64,000 nucleotides of DNA from Dactylorhiza incarnata (taxonomy: Eukaryota; Streptophyta; Magnoliopsida; Asparagales; Orchidaceae), in contig JAWHQI010000166.1 in the NCBI GenBank assembly GCA_033032865.1, forward strand, positions 3,286,001-3,350,000, written 5' to 3'. Positions within the stretch are counted from its first letter, which is position 1; each line of letters begins with the position of its first letter. Shown here in pieces: positions 1-12,224 of this stretch. The notes under the pieces are model-generated. The model saw only the letters and a program-made list of their open reading frames with translations, searched no databases and was not told the DNA's origin. The translations under genes were made by a program, and so were the position numbers.

Positions 1-410
1 AATTGGGATTTCTGGGAGGATCGCCGGAGCTCGCCGCCACCATGCCGCACCGCCTCAATACGTGCCACCAAGCTCTTTTAGGGTACGATTTCTCCCCCCC
101 CCCCCCCCCCCCCCCCCTCCCTCTGTGCTAGTTATCTAGGGTCCTAGAAAGGGGAGACGAGATCAATTGAGCCATCAGCCATGCGATTTTTCTCTCCCAA
201 GCTCCGATTGGGCTTCCTCCTGGGATCGCCCGGAACCACCACCTCCGGCCACCATTCCACCGCCAATCGACGGCCAACCCCTCAACGGAGGTGGTGGCGG
301 CGGCAGATGGCCGGGGAGGGTGGTGGTTGGCCGGGATCAAGATCCATTTCCTCTGGGCCGTCGGCTAGAGGAAGGAGACGAAATCACAGCCGCTGATTTC
401 GTCTCCTTGA
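1..410. other. GC-rich stretch, no supported gene
   Basis: I see no gene here. The sequence is GC-rich with a C homopolymer of about 20 bases near 97-117, followed by proline/arginine-biased reading frames on both strands that look like base-composition artefacts. The C run is a likely place for length errors in the assembly. It may belong to an element whose other end lies outside the window. Confidence 0.4.
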
Positions 411-818
411 TCTCTATTGGCAGACCACCATAATAATTCTGCCTAAGTTTTTAAGTGGTTTGCATGCTAATTTTGAATGCCTTCGAGGCCGATTTTGTAA
501 AAAGTGGCAGAGATAGGTTTTGTATCCCTATGGGTCTACTTTCATTTTCCACCTTAATCATCTGATTTGGTGCAATGTGGACACCAGGGAACCCATTTTT
601 TCTAGGACTGCTCTTTATGTCTATTGGCAAACCATAATAATTCTGCCTAAGATTTTTTAAGTAGTTTGCATGCCATTTTTGAAGGCCTTAGATGCCGATT
701 TTGTAAAACATAGCAGAGATAGCTTTTTTAGACATATGGGTCTACTTTCATTTGCCACCATAATCATCTGATTTGGTGCAATATGGACATCAGGGCACTC
801 TTTTTCCTAGGATTGCTC
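411..818 (+). repeat. Diverged tandem duplication, period about 205 bp
   Basis: Two consecutive copies of one block are visible. Each starts near 'tctattggca' plus 'ataataattctgcctaag' (411 and 618), runs through 'gccgattttgtaaaa' and 'atgggtctactttcatt', and ends near 'catctgatttggtgcaat' and a 'ctagga.tgctc' motif. The copies differ by scattered substitutions and small indels, so the duplication is old. No coding potential is seen. Confidence 0.7.
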
Positions 819-2900
819 CTTGTGTAGGGCAGAAATTAAAAAGGCTATAACTTTTAATTGGCTTAACCAAACCCATTGAAATTTCTACCATGCATGCATG
901 GTATGATGACACACCTAGGGTTTTAATTTGAGAATTTTTGGATGTGTATCCATTGAGTTATTTCATTTATTAGTAAAAGTAAGTTTTTGGTATTTAAGGA
1001 GTTGTATAACTCCAAACACCCCCTAATTTGGGGGGTGAGCTCTGCATACACATCTAAGTCACTGGATAAAATCTCACCTCATGTGCATGAGTAGTTTTCT
1101 CTGAACTTCAAAATGAAGTTAGGGTTTAAGAGGAAAAGTGGGGTGCTAATAGTCAATTTTGGCTTTGAGCCTTTGATGGAATTGAAGGTGGGAATCACCT
1201 TGTATGCCTCTGAATCCTTGGGGTTAGTGAATGTCATGAGGATATACATCATTGTCATAAGTTTCATGATTTTTGGAAATTATTTTCCTAAAGTTTTTTA
1301 ATTAAATGATAATTGTCACACTTTTAAATTAATGGAATAATTTGAATCAAAAACTTAGGGTGAAATCCAAAACTCTGGAAAATGGATCTTTGACTGGAAA
1401 GGCACATTTAGGAATTTTGTTGGAATTATTGGACCTCATTTATTTCTCTGAATTTGATTTATTTGGTTAGGTCAATTTATTCAAATATGACATTTAGGTC
1501 TCATATGCATTTGGAGAATTATGAAATTATTCTAGTAGATTTCCTGGGTGATTCTATAGCTCTGTAAATTTGATCATAATTGTTAGATGAATTTTTGTGG
1601 TAATTATCAATTTATTGAGGAAAAACCCCCTTTTGTAATTAATTAATTTAATGGGGTAAAATAGTTTGAAAAATTCTAAATCTCTGGATTTAGTGTTTTT
1701 AGATGATTATTATACTAGGATAATTTTCTCTGAATTTATAGAGACATATTAATGGTAGATGTGGTGTAAATCATTATTTGCACCCCATTTATGTTAAATA
1801 GAAATTATGGTCAAAACTTTCGGTTAAAAATGTGAAACTTAGGATTTGGTATTCTTAGACCATTATTATGCCATGATAATTTTCCCAGAATTTATTGAAG
1901 TTTTAACATAGCACTTGTAGTGTAAACCCTTATACGCTTACCAAATGTAACAAATGACAATTAATGGTAAATACTCCTTGGTTTAATATGAAACACAGGC
2001 ATTGCTGATTTTAGGTCAATAACATACTTCTGTGATTTATTCAGATTTTATTGAGACCTTTAGGTGGTAGTTGTAGTGTAAACTCTTATTGGCACACCAC
2101 TGGTATTAAATGAATATTGTGGATAAATATTCCCTGGAATATTATGAAACCTTGGATTTGACGTTTTTAGAGGATTAGTATGCTAGGTTAATTTTCTCAG
2201 AATTTTTGGAATTCTTATTTTAGTACTTGATGTGTAAAGTCACGTCTTCATCTTTTTCATGATAAATATAAATTATGATTATAAATTTGCTGGAAAAATA
2301 TGATCTTCTGGAAATAGTGATGTTATGTTCATATGAAGCTACTGTAATCTTTCCAGAATTTTAGGATGTCAAAATCTTGTACTTGATGTGTAAAATTATT
2401 TTTCCATTCATTCATTGAAAATTAGGGATTAGGGTTATTTAATTGCTGGAAAATTATGAAATCTTGGAAATCTTTTTATCATGTCACCTCTCATCTCTGG
2501 AAGGATTTTTTGACAAGTTTGAATTCACTAGCAAGATACCTCCTTCACATTTTAGATTCATATTAGTAAATAATGAATTTTTATAGAGGTCAAATTAGAT
2601 GAAACATGCTTGGATTTTGATCATCCTTTATTTTATCCACTATGAACCTAGGATAAAAATTAGAAGTCATTTGGAAGTAATTTGACCAAGATTCCATCAT
2701 AGGAATCTAAGTTAGTTATATGGCGTGGTCTGCGGATAGTGAAAACTCATTATGATGAATAGGTCAATATAATCACAAGGAATTCGGTGAGAATTTGATT
2801 ATAACAAGAGATGAGTATAGACCACTTAGAGGACTAGAAGTTTTTAGAGTTGAGTCCAAAAGATTGATTGCATAGGAGCGGGGTGAAACATAAGGCGTAA
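819..2900. other. AT-rich non-coding stretch
   Basis: No gene supported. The sequence is AT-rich, with short low-quality frames only (the 62-codon frames near 1079-1301 overlap on opposite strands and have no recognisable content). Phrases such as 'ctggaaaattatgaaa' and 'gatgtgtaaa' recur loosely between 1660 and 2480, suggesting very old internal duplication. It could be the inner part of a long degenerate LTR. Confidence 0.35.
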
Positions 2901-2948
2901 GTTATTAATGGTAATGAGAGGGAGGAAGGTTAGGTCAAGGTAGCCGCC

Positions 2949-3360
2949 AAGAATGTTAAATGTCCTGGAAAGGGGTTGGGCATCATCCCATCATATACCC
3001 TAGTACCTTGCGAACCCTTCACCGGGTAGCCCTCGGGAAGTCCAGGATCCACCCTAAGCTTCCAAGTAGAATAATAACTAAACAAGAGCAGTTTAAATAG
3101 GAGTTAGAAGATGAGAGTGCTTGGTGAGCTGTGGGTAAGGTTGTGCTCGGGATTGACGAAAGATCGTCCTTCCCCTTAGAGAGTCATAAAGCGCCGAGGT
3201 TAATTCAAGTGAAATGATAAGAGGGTAATCTTATGGGTAGATATCAATAATACTAAGTGTCTTGGGAAAGGGAATTTTGGGGTGTTATCCCATTGTAGTT
3301 CCTAATACTATAACGAGCCCTTTACAGGGTAACCCTCGGGAATCCAAGATTAAACGTAAA
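2949..3360 (+). repeat. Two diverged copies of a block, about 300 bp apart
   Basis: The stretch 2949-3060 ('gtcctggaaaggggtt', 'cacc gggtagccctcggga') is repeated in diverged form at 3247-3360 ('gtcttgggaaagggaa', 'cagggtaaccctcggga'). A second small duplication, 'ggacgggttggtccgggga' versus 'gacgggcaggttagcccgg', follows at 3522-3590. Such repeated blocks are common in long plant LTRs; I infer, without proof, that this is LTR-derived. Confidence 0.5.
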
Positions 3361-4012
3361 CCGTAGGGATAAGTTGTTACAAGAATAATCTAATAACACA
3401 CTCACCCACACCCCGTGGTTGCGGGAGCCTAGTCTGTTTGGTGATGCGAGCAGTAAGCTCAGTGTTTGAAAGAGCGGATTGAAAGTCAGGTGAGCTTACA
3501 ACTCAGTAGAGTTTGTTGGTACGGACGGGTTGGTCCGGGGAGCCGGTGGCTCGGAAGGTTATTAATGACGGGCAGGTTAGCCCGGGGAGCTTATGGCTCG
3601 GAGATAGATTGTAGAACATGTTGCATGTGCATCGAAGGTGGTGGGTCTTCTGTATTGGATGGACGTTCACACCGACGTCAATACGTTGACTAGGCAAGTG
3701 TAGTATATACACTTAGCCTAGAAAGTCTGGCGGTCCAGTAAGCAAGAGTACGCAGACGCTCCACGGTTTGTGTTGAGGCGTACGATAGGTCTAGGTTAGG
3801 TAGTTTGAATACCAACCTGGAGGTGGGCGAGGCCCAACCCACCGCTTCCATTTGCCACTACGGGAGTATCCTGGGAGTCTAGCTAGCTCCAAAAAGGGGA
3901 AACTAAAGGTCTATGCGCATAGAGTCGTGGTGTGTGAGTTGCACTTGTATGATCATAGCATAACAACATACCTTGCATGTCATAGCATGAACATTGCATT
4001 TCAACCCCTACC

Positions 4013-4052
4013 CCTATCGTATAAATTGGTATGGGACTTTTTATACGATAGG
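4013..4052. repeat. Perfect 13-bp inverted repeat (hairpin)
   Basis: The arms 'cctatcgtataaa' (4013-4025) and 'tttatacgatagg' (4040-4052) are perfectly complementary around a 14-base loop. It sits in a non-coding region and is not followed by a T-rich terminator-like run. Its role is unknown. Confidence 0.7.
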
Positions 4053-4809
4053 CCCTGCTAAACGACCCCTTGGTCTATAGGTTTGTATGTGCATTCCTAT
4101 AAATCAATTGTTACTTTTACATTTACTTTACTTGCGTAGCTTACTTCCTTTACTGCTGCAATATTACGTTACTGCACTTATTAATGTATAATTATTCTGT
4201 TAGTATAGAAATTATATGGATACACTCTTGTTAGCATAGAGAATTTGTCACCTGCTTTTGATTACTCCACTTTGATGTCCTCCGCTTCTTCCTCCCCGCA
4301 CAGTGCCTAGGTGTCGCGGGGGGAGGCGGGGACAAAATCGCCTTAGTCTTTATGACTAACGGTCGGTGGTGACCGTAGGTAACCGAGGAGCTGGAGCCCA
4401 GCTGGCAGGGAGACAGGACCTGAGGAGCAGATGTCGTACATTACTACCGCTACTGGACAGGTGTTGACGAGAGATGTTTTGTAGCTTCCGCATAGATATA
4501 TATATATAGTGAGAGAGAGTTGTACTTCTTTTATTCATTCGGACTTGTACTGGGCTTAAGCCCTTTTACTCCTTTCCTTGTACTCATTGATGGACAGTGT
4601 ACATTTGTTATATATTTATATTCAGATGCGTGTGATTGTGGACTTATATGCTAGATTTTCTTCTTATCTCTGGTTGGCCTGGTTGTTCGTGCTTGCCGGC
4701 AGGATCGGCGTCTTGCGGAGATGGCTAACTTGTGTGATAGCATCACCGTAAGGCGGCGGTTCTGGGCATAAGATTCGGAACTCTCCTGGTGCGGGAGAGG
4801 GGTCTTACA

Positions 4810-5050
4810 GAATAAGCGCTTTAAGACGCGTGGCAACTCACTCGACCGGTCACACGACCTTTGACCGGGAGGCTCAGCGGTATGAGGGCTCCTTACTTGG
4901 GGCTAACTGATGGCGCGTCCCCTCCGACACTCCTTGATGATGATGACCCGACTGCCGAGGCGCTATGACACAAAGATCTGAGGTGCCATAATGATGCTGA
5001 AGGAAGTCCGCGTTATAATTTCCGCCCGCGACGTACCAAAACCGCCATTA
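4810..5050. other. Intergenic or transposon-derived DNA, nothing recognised
   Basis: No ORF, RNA gene or repeat is supported here. The part at 4810-5035 is GC-balanced and resembles worn retrotransposon internal sequence. From 5040 it becomes very AT-rich, running into the LTR of the next element. Confidence 0.35.
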
Positions 5051-6134
5051 AAAATTAAACTTTTATTTATGCACATTTATTTTATATTAATAAATATAAA
5101 ATTATTTCATGCTAGATGATAATTTTATATTTATTAAAATGGTTGTAATTTTAATTTTGCACTCTTTATTTTATTTTGGTGTGTATTTAACCATACGGAT
5201 GGATGAGATTTCATCTCCATCATGGATGGTTAAGATGTTGTTGTAACTCCTATTTAAGGAGGTCTTTGTGAAGGAATGAAGCATTGAAGACAAAAAAAAA
5301 CCTAATTTCCCCTCTTGGAAATTTCGGCCAAGGAAGAGCTCTCCATTGCCCCCCCCCCCCCCTCCTCTTAGTGTGACTCCAAGGCCGCCTCCCTCCATCC
5401 TCTTCGGTGCGACTCCGACGAGACTTCCGCGGTGTGACTCCAAGGAAGAAAGGGGCTTCTCCATTCGGTGCGTCGCCAGTGGAACCATGGAGAGAGAGAT
5501 TCTCCCACATCTATCTTGAGTGCATGCATATTCTTGGTTGGGTAACCCCTCCCCTTTCTAGTGATTCTTCTACGTTATTTTGTGGAGGTTTTGTCGAATC
5601 GTTTTATCTGAGATCTTAAATCTTTTCGCTTGCAAAATCTGAAATAATAGTGTTGTTATTGAATCTCTTGTTGTTCGGATCGGGTAGATCCGGTGCGGGA
5701 GCGAAACTCGGCCTAGCCTTGATTTGCTCTCCAAGATTGGCGCACTTGGCGCTAACAAGGGAGTTAATCTCAACTAACGCTTTATTGCCGCTTGAATGTT
5801 CACCGCCGCTCCAAGAAAATTGCCGCTGCGTTTGAAATGAATTGATTGATGGAATAGATGCTTGTGTAGGTGCGGTGAGTTGTGTGCTTGTTGGAGAGGT
5901 AGGTCTTAAGGACGTTGTATCGAGTCCGGCTTACGGTGAGTTGTGTGCTTGTTGAAGAGGTAGGTCCTAAGGACGTTGTATCGAGTCCCGCATATTTTTA
6001 TCTATCGGATTTGGAGAGCCAACCGACCCCTTTTCGTTCGATTTTGGTCGGAGCCCTCCCATGTTATTTTAATTTATGTGATGAATGTCATTCCGTTAGC
6101 GTAACGTACACGTCGTCACGGTACCCCTACATCA
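5050..6134 (+). repeat. 5' LTR of Chromo-1 (start uncertain)
   Basis: The right boundary is fixed by a CA at 6133-6134 followed three bases later by a PBS complementary to initiator-Met tRNA. A TATA-like TATTTAA at 5251-5257 is a plausible promoter. Without a 3' LTR to compare, the start is a guess in the AT-rich stretch near 5050. A 61-bp tandem duplication lies inside at 5873-5990. Confidence 0.55.
5873..5990 (+). repeat. 61-bp tandem duplication in the Chromo-1 LTR
   Basis: The unit starting 'cggtgagttgtgtgcttg' at 5873 is repeated from 5934, both ending in 'gacgttgtatcgagtcc'. The two copies differ by only a few bases, so the duplication is recent relative to the element's decay. Confidence 0.85.
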
Positions 6135-6137
6135 ATT

Positions 6138-6150
6138 TGGTATCAAAGCC
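6138..6150 (+). other. Primer binding site, initiator-Met tRNA
   Basis: TGGTATCAAAGCC starts three bases after the LTR end. It matches the usual plant PBS TGGTATCAGAGC for tRNA-iMet with one mismatch. The stretch from here to the gag start at 6571 is an untranslated leader. Confidence 0.8.
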
Positions 6151-6570
6151 GGTTGTTTCAACTCCCACGTTGCAAACATCCTCGCTGTGATCCTTGTTGG
6201 TCGTTCTAATCAATAGAAAATCTGAAAATTTTCGGATTAGTCTGCGTTTAGTAAATTCTCAGAAATTTAAAACTTGTCAAAAAATTTGAAACTTTTTCTG
6301 TAGCTTCCTGCACATATTTCCAGCAACATTAAAACTGAAACTTTTTCGATTCGTCCTCGTTAGGTCGGCCTGAAAATTGGAAGCGTCGTAATTCTGTCCA
6401 GGTGGTGTGCGAATAGCGGTCTGAAATATGAAATTTTTGTCAAAATTCAAAAAAAAAAAAATTTAACTATCTACGTATTACGCACATCAGGAATCTATAA
6501 AAATATTCTATGTTCAATCTAGCTACAGCCCTAGGAAAAATCATCTTCCCAAAATTTTTCCTGAACCTGA

Positions 6571-8370
6571 ATGCGCACTAGGCTAGGAACGGAATACACG
6601 ACACCGTCTACGTCTAGAATGGCTGCGAATCAGCACGATGATCCAAACACCGAGGCCATAGCAGGTCTACGTACCGAAATGACTGAGCTTAGGACGATGT
6701 TAGAACAAATCTTACGGAATCAAGGAGGACCGCCACCACCACCCAGTGATGTTGAGGGGTCCAACCGGCACCAACCGGTCACTGATTCGGATTTTGATGG
6801 GGACCATCCCCAAGTGCCTCCTCGAGAACGCCGTCCCGAGCGTGGTTTCGATATCACTAGAGCCATCAAGATTGACACCCCCACCTACGATGGCATGGGA
6901 GACCCCCAGGTTTTCCTTAGCTGGGTAGTTGATATGGAATGTTACTACCAGTGGCACAATCTCACGGATCTCCAAAAGGTCCAAGTCCCCCGCATGAAGT
7001 TGACAGATCGTGCAAAAACCTTTTGGCTGAATTAGGAAAGGAGGTTGGGAGCCGGACAGGAAGTCCCATCTATCGGATGGGCGGTGATGAAAAATTTGCT
7101 CACCGACCAATACGTTCCCGCTTACCACCGAACACAAATGTTCGATGACCTAGCCACCCTGCGGCAAGGTTCAAAATCGGTTGCCGAGTATATGGGAGAG
7201 TTGAAAGACCGTATGGTGCGATGCGAGCTTAGGGAACCCCCAGAGGTCACATTATCCAGGTTTCGTAAGGGGCTTCAACCCGATATCCAGTGGAAGCTCT
7301 TGCGCTATGGACACGCAGATCTCAACACGACTTTCAATGCCGCCTTAGACATTGAAAAACACTTAGCCGCCAAGGCTCACTCCCGTTATTCCCACACGAG
7401 GAATAAGACCACCGTTGGAGCGTCTTCTTCCACCTATCCGGACAGGGGAAAGTCTAGAACCACCGAGTCTAAATCCGTCGTGATCACCGCTAGGAACACC
7501 AGGAACCCCACGAGTGAGCGTGTTCCCATTGGGAAAGTTAGCAAGGCCAATACCACATGTTATTCTTGCGGTGTTCAAGGCCACTATGCCTTTGAATGCC
7601 CAAGTAAGACTAAGTTCGTTGCCCTCTTAGACATGGCCGTCGATTCTACTGACTATGTGTATAAGGCCGCCGAGGAGAGCGACCCCGAAGGAGTCCCAAG
7701 CGATTTGGAAGACGATCCCCCCCCCCCCCCCCCCCCCCTCATGGTGATGCGTTGTATTCTGACCACTCCACGTCCTCTAGATGACTGGAGGAGGACGAGT
7801 ATCTTCTCTCTGATCTTTAAGAGTGGCGACAAGCTGTGCAAGCTCATTATAGATAGCGATAGTTGTGTGAATGTTATCTCTGAGAATGTTGTTAAACGAA
7901 TGAATCTGACCACGGAACCACACCCCACACCCTACCAGGTAGCTTGGATTAGCAAGGTTACCATCCCGGTTAGCAAGCGTTGACTGGTCCCTCTTGCCTT
8001 TAAATCTTACACGGATGAGGTTTGGTGTGACGTCCTCCCCATGGATGCGTGCCACGTGTTATTAGGCCGCCCTTGGCTTTATGACCGTGACGTCACACAT
8101 TTCGGTCGAGCCAATACTTATGAATTCAAATTCAACGGTAAGACCATCACTTTGAGACCGACCGTTCTGAAGGAGCCGGTAGCTTTGGCTAAGGACACTA
8201 CCGTCCCGTCCGAGAGGAAGGCTTTGAGCCTAGTTGGTAGGAGAGAGTTTGTGAGAGATCCTTTTCTTGAGGGAGTTATGTACGCATTAGTTCTTATGAG
8301 TGCGAAGGGTGAATCGGAAGCGTTGAATGAGTTGCCTAGGGCGTTACGAGTACTTTTAGACAAGTATAAG
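6571..8370 (+). pseudogene. Chromo-1 gag and protease, broken by two stops
   Basis: Encodes the capsid precursor and aspartic protease of the chromovirus. The N-terminal part has the gag core (FLSWVVDMECYYQW near 6925, motif continued by FRKGLQPDI near 7262). A CCHC zinc knuckle CYSCGVQGHYAFEC (CX2CX4HX4C) lies near 7558-7600, and the protease-like segment IIDSDSCVNV near 7850 is followed by LLGRPW near 8065. A TAG at 7033-7035 and a TGA at 7981-7983 interrupt the frame; the second copy at 47018 reads GAG and TGC at those points, so both are nonsense changes in this copy. The expected D-(S/T)-G protease triad reads D-S-D in both copies. The reading continues to 8370, where a solo LTR is inserted. 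Confidence 0.8.
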
Positions 8371-9384
8371 TGTTGGAGTTACCATTGTGATCTAGAAGTG
8401 GTCAAACATGTAATGTCACTGCCAACGCGATATGAGCCTGCAGGGTCGCACATAAGAGCATGTGGAGAAGATGGAAGATTGACTGTGTTGGTAAAGGTTA
8501 CCAATCACCATATAGAATGGGGGAGGTCCAGCAAATGTTGCTGTCTGAATTCATCGGGTTTACACGGATAGAATTCGTCGGAATTCGTCGGATATGATTC
8601 GTCGAATTCGTCGGATTGTTCCGTGGAATCCCGACGAATTGTTACAGAGATCCTTAACTCGGCAAATGTTGTCGTCTGATATGATTCGTCGGAATTCGTC
8701 GGATTCGTCGGATTGTTCCGTGGAATCCCGACGAATTGTTACAGAGATCCTTAACTCGGCAAATGTTGCCGTCTGATGTGATTCGTCGGAATTCGTCGGA
8801 TTGTCCCGTGAAAACTCGATGAATGCTGATTCGTGAAATCCCGACGAATTTATACAGAAAGAGTTCTTTTTCTGTATGGACTGCGGATAGCGATTCTTTT
8901 AGGTCTGTTTATACTTCGGCTATAAATAGAACTTAATCTTAAGGGTTCAGTACGCTCTTCTTACGCCTCCTGGAAGAAGATCCGACGGAAGGTGTTCCGC
9001 CCGAACCCTAGACGAAAGGAGTTCCGCCGCCCGTTCGCCTCCGCCGACCTCTTCTCCGGCGATCGTCGCCGTGTTTGTTCTTCCTGGAGCAAACCTAGCA
9101 GTTCGTGGAAGTGCAAGGTGCAGTCGTTCTTCTCCTGGCTCGTGTGGATCACTGTAGAGACGTAGACATAATTCTACATGAGAACTCTCTTTGCCGCCAA
9201 CAGGAATCTTCTTCTTGGAGCATCTAGGTTGGATTTGATCCAATCCCGCAAAGGTAATTTCATACCTAGCAATTTTATTAACTTCTTGAATCAATGTTCA
9301 TGGCCCGATCCGAATCTTGTTGGGTTGTTTCTCTTTATTTCCGCTACGCCTACATGTGATGTATGGTTGTAGAAAAACCCAACA
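8371..9384 (+). mobile_element. Solo LTR, Copia-type, with perfect target duplication
   Basis: The 1014-bp insertion begins TGTTGG and ends CCAACA (short inverted ends) and is flanked by the 5-bp duplication ATAAG at 8366-8370 and 9385-9389. It interrupts the chromovirus between protease and RT: the peptide on the left ends LLDKYK and resumes on the right with KDVYP. It has a TATA box TATAAATA at 8921-8928 and three imperfect copies of a roughly 90-bp unit at 8594-8860. No PBS, PPT or internal genes are present, as expected after recombination between the two LTRs of a full element. The small frames inside are not genes. Confidence 0.93.
8594..8860 (+). repeat. Three-copy tandem repeat in the solo LTR, unit about 90 bp
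   Basis: Units begin with 'tgattcgtcgg' at about 8594, 8681 and 8778 and contain 'gtggaatcccgacgaatt' and 'ggcaaatgttg'. The inner word 'gaattcgtcgg' is itself reiterated. The array lies just upstream of the LTR TATA box, so it is in the position of U3 enhancer repeats. Confidence 0.75.
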
Positions 9385-12224
9385 ATAAGGACGTGTACCC
9401 ATAAGAGTTGCCTTCTGTGTTACCTCCATTGAGGAACATACAACATGCGATAGATCTTATTCCGGGCTCGTCCTTGCCGAACCAACCCCACTATAGGCTT
9501 CATCCCGCGGCCCACAAAGAGTTACAGACTCAGATCGAGGATTTGATGAAGAAAAGATTCATCAGGACTAGCATGAGTCCTTGTGCGGTGCCAGCCCTTC
9601 TTGCCCCCAAGAAGGATGGTACGTGGTGGATGTGTGTTGATAGCCGCGCTATGAACAAAATCACCATCAAGTACCGATTTCCTATACCACGCTTAGATGA
9701 CCTTCTAGATGTCTTGTCTGGCGCCACCATATTTTCTAAGTTAGATTTACGAAGCGGCTATCACCAGATAAGGATCCGCGAGGGAGATGAGTGGAAGACG
9801 GCGTTTAAGTCTAAGGACGGATTATATGAATGGCTTGTGATGCCCTTCGGGCTATCCAATGCCCCCAGCACATTCACCCGAATGATGACGCATGTCTTTC
9901 AGCCATTCATGGGGAAGTTTGTAGTTATCTACTTCGATGACATCTTGGTTTACAACACTACTACCACCGAGCACATCTCCCACATGAGAGTGGTTCTTTC
10001 CACTCTACGGAAGGAAACTTTATTTCTGAATCTCAAGAAATGCATTTTCCATGTTACGGAGGTGGAGTTCTTAGGCTACATCGTTGGAACGGAGGGCATT
10101 AGAGTCGACCCTAGCAAGGTTAAGGTGATTAAGGACTGGCCCGAGCCGACCACGATACGTGAGGTAAGGAGCTTCCATGGGTTGGCAACTTTCTACCGCC
10201 GTTTCATCAAAGACTTTAGCAGCATCATGGCCCCCATTAGTGACTGCATGAAAAAAGGTGAGTTTACTTGGACGAAGTCCGCCACCTTCGCTTTCCAACG
10301 CATCAAGGAGCTTATGACTGAGGCACCCGTCTTACGTCTACCTGACTTCTCGAAAGTCTTTGAGCTTACTTGTGACGCTTCGGGCGTGGGAATAGGAGGT
10401 GTCTTGAGTCAGGAAGGGCACCCTGTGAGTTTCTTTAGTGAAAATTTGGCGTGCGCTAAATTGAATTATTCCAACTATGACAGGGAATTTTATGCGGTCA
10501 TTAGATGCTTGCACCACTGGCGGCATTATCTCCTCTCTAAGGAGTTCGTGATCCTCTCCGATCACGAAGCATTACGATTTATCAATGGCCAACAAAAAAT
10601 CAGCCCGCGTCACGCCAAGTGGGTATCCTTCCTACAGGGTTACACTTTTAATCTCAAACACCTTAAGGGAGCGGACAATCGGGTTGCGGACGCTCTTAGT
10701 CGCCTAGCCCTCTTAGTCACCACTATGGAGGTTAACGTTGTCGGGTTCGAGCGAATCAAAGATGAGTACGCTACATGCCCGGATTTTCAGGATTCTTACA
10801 TATCTGCCCAGGATAGTTCCCCCACCACTATTACTGCTTTCGTTATCAAGGATGGTTACCTCTTTAGGCATGGGAAATTATGTATTCTGCAGTCATCTCT
10901 ACGTCTCCATATCATCTGGGAACTGCATAGTGGCGGGTTGAGTGACCATTTCGGTAGAGATAAGACTATCACCCTTGTTGAGGAAAAGTTTTATTGGCCG
11001 AAGTTGAAGGCAATGGTAGGACGGGTAGTGAGTAGTTGTCGTACTTGCCAAGTTTCCAAGGGCACCAAAACCAACGTCGGGTTATATACTCCGTTGCCTA
11101 TACCATCCGTACCTTGGGAGGACGTGAGCATGGACTTTGTCTTAGGCCTACCCACCACTTTTCGTCGTCACGATTTTATCTTCGTAGTTGTGGATAGGTT
11201 CTCCAAAATGGCATATTTTGTACCGTGCACTAGAACCGACGACGCATCTCATATTGCAAAGCTATATTTTAAGGAAGTTTTTAGTCACCGGGGAGTGCCG
11301 AAGACAATTGTCTCGGATAGGGATGTTAAGTATACGAGCTACTTCTGGAAGACACTTTGGATCCTAATGGGTACCAAACTATTATTTTCCTCCGACTATC
11401 ATCCTCAAACCGATGGGAAAACTGAGGTGGTTAACCGGAGCCTAGGGAACCTTCTTAGATGCCTCGTGAGTGACCATAAAGGCACATGGGATCTTCTTCT
11501 TCCCCACGCCCAGTTAGCCTACAACAATTCCAAAAATCGGTCCACCGGTCTGTCACCAAATGAGATTGTCCACGGGTACAAGGCCCATGTGCCTCTTGAC
11601 TTGGTTCCCTTGCCCCCAACATACAAGGCAAGTCAATTTGCACAATCCTTCGCCCAACATATTCACGACCTTCATGCACGTATACAAGCTACCTTGATTG
11701 CTCAGTACGATTCTTATCAGGCGCGCGCCAATATACATCGGAAAGTGTCACACTTCAAGGTGGGCAATTTGGTTTTAGTACGATTAGTTCCCGAGCGTTT
11801 GCCATCTGGCACCGTTAAAAAGTTAGCACCTAAGCGCGCCGGCCCTTTTCGGATCATCAAGAAAATAGGTGACAACGCTTTTGTTTTGGATTTGCCTGCC
11901 GAATGGGGAATCTCCCCTATTTTTAACGTCTCGGATTTAACGATGTTCGTATCGCCTCCACATGAGTTGAATTCCTTGACGTCTTCTCCTTCCACCAAAT
12001 CTTCTAATGGGTTGGGGAGTGGTAGTACGGATGACCTCTCTCTGTCGGTCCCCACGGGTATTTCACCGGATGGTAAGTCGCATACTTTTATTCCTACTGC
12101 TGATATGTTACCCAAGTTTCCGAAGACTTTTCTCACTCCGGACATGATACTTACTGCGGAGACACTTACTACCTCGGAGGGTGCTACTTACCGATTCCTC
12201 ATTCGTTGGCGTGATCGCTCCTGA
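9385..12224 (+). pseudogene. Chromo-1 pol: RT, RNase H, integrase, start of chromodomain
   Basis: The reading resumes after the solo LTR with one TAA at 9402-9404 and is then open for 938 codons from 9408. RT motifs include FRIPRLDDLL-like and DLRSGYHQI near 9740, MPFGLSNAP near 9840 and the catalytic YFDD near 9931. RNase H shows TCDASGVGIG near 10370, YDREFYAVI, SDHEALRF and ADALSRL. Integrase has the zinc-binding H..H..CRTC segment near 10920-11050 and the D-D-E core (MDFVLGLP near 11130, VSDRDVKY near 11312, HPQTDGKTEVVNRSL near 11401). A GPF/Y module (AGPFRIIKKIG) follows near 11838, and the last residues TYRFLIRWRDR resemble the first half of a chromodomain. The frame ends there without the rest of the domain, so this copy is truncated. 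Confidence 0.85.

Larger units (their letters stand above)
2900..4809 (+). other. Possible degenerate LTR end (unassigned)
   Basis: The stretch is non-coding and ends with 'ggggtcttaca' at 4799-4809. That phrase matches the end of the LTR of the minus-strand chromovirus fragment at 12985 ('ggggtcttaca' on the minus strand). I see no PBS just after 4809, so this would be a solo or broken LTR at best. No start or target duplication was identified, and the call rests on this one phrase and the repeated blocks upstream. Confidence 0.25.

Noticed and set aside
2900..4809. A definite chromovirus LTR
   Set aside because: Only a short shared end phrase and internal duplications support it; no PBS or target duplication. 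Listed at low confidence.
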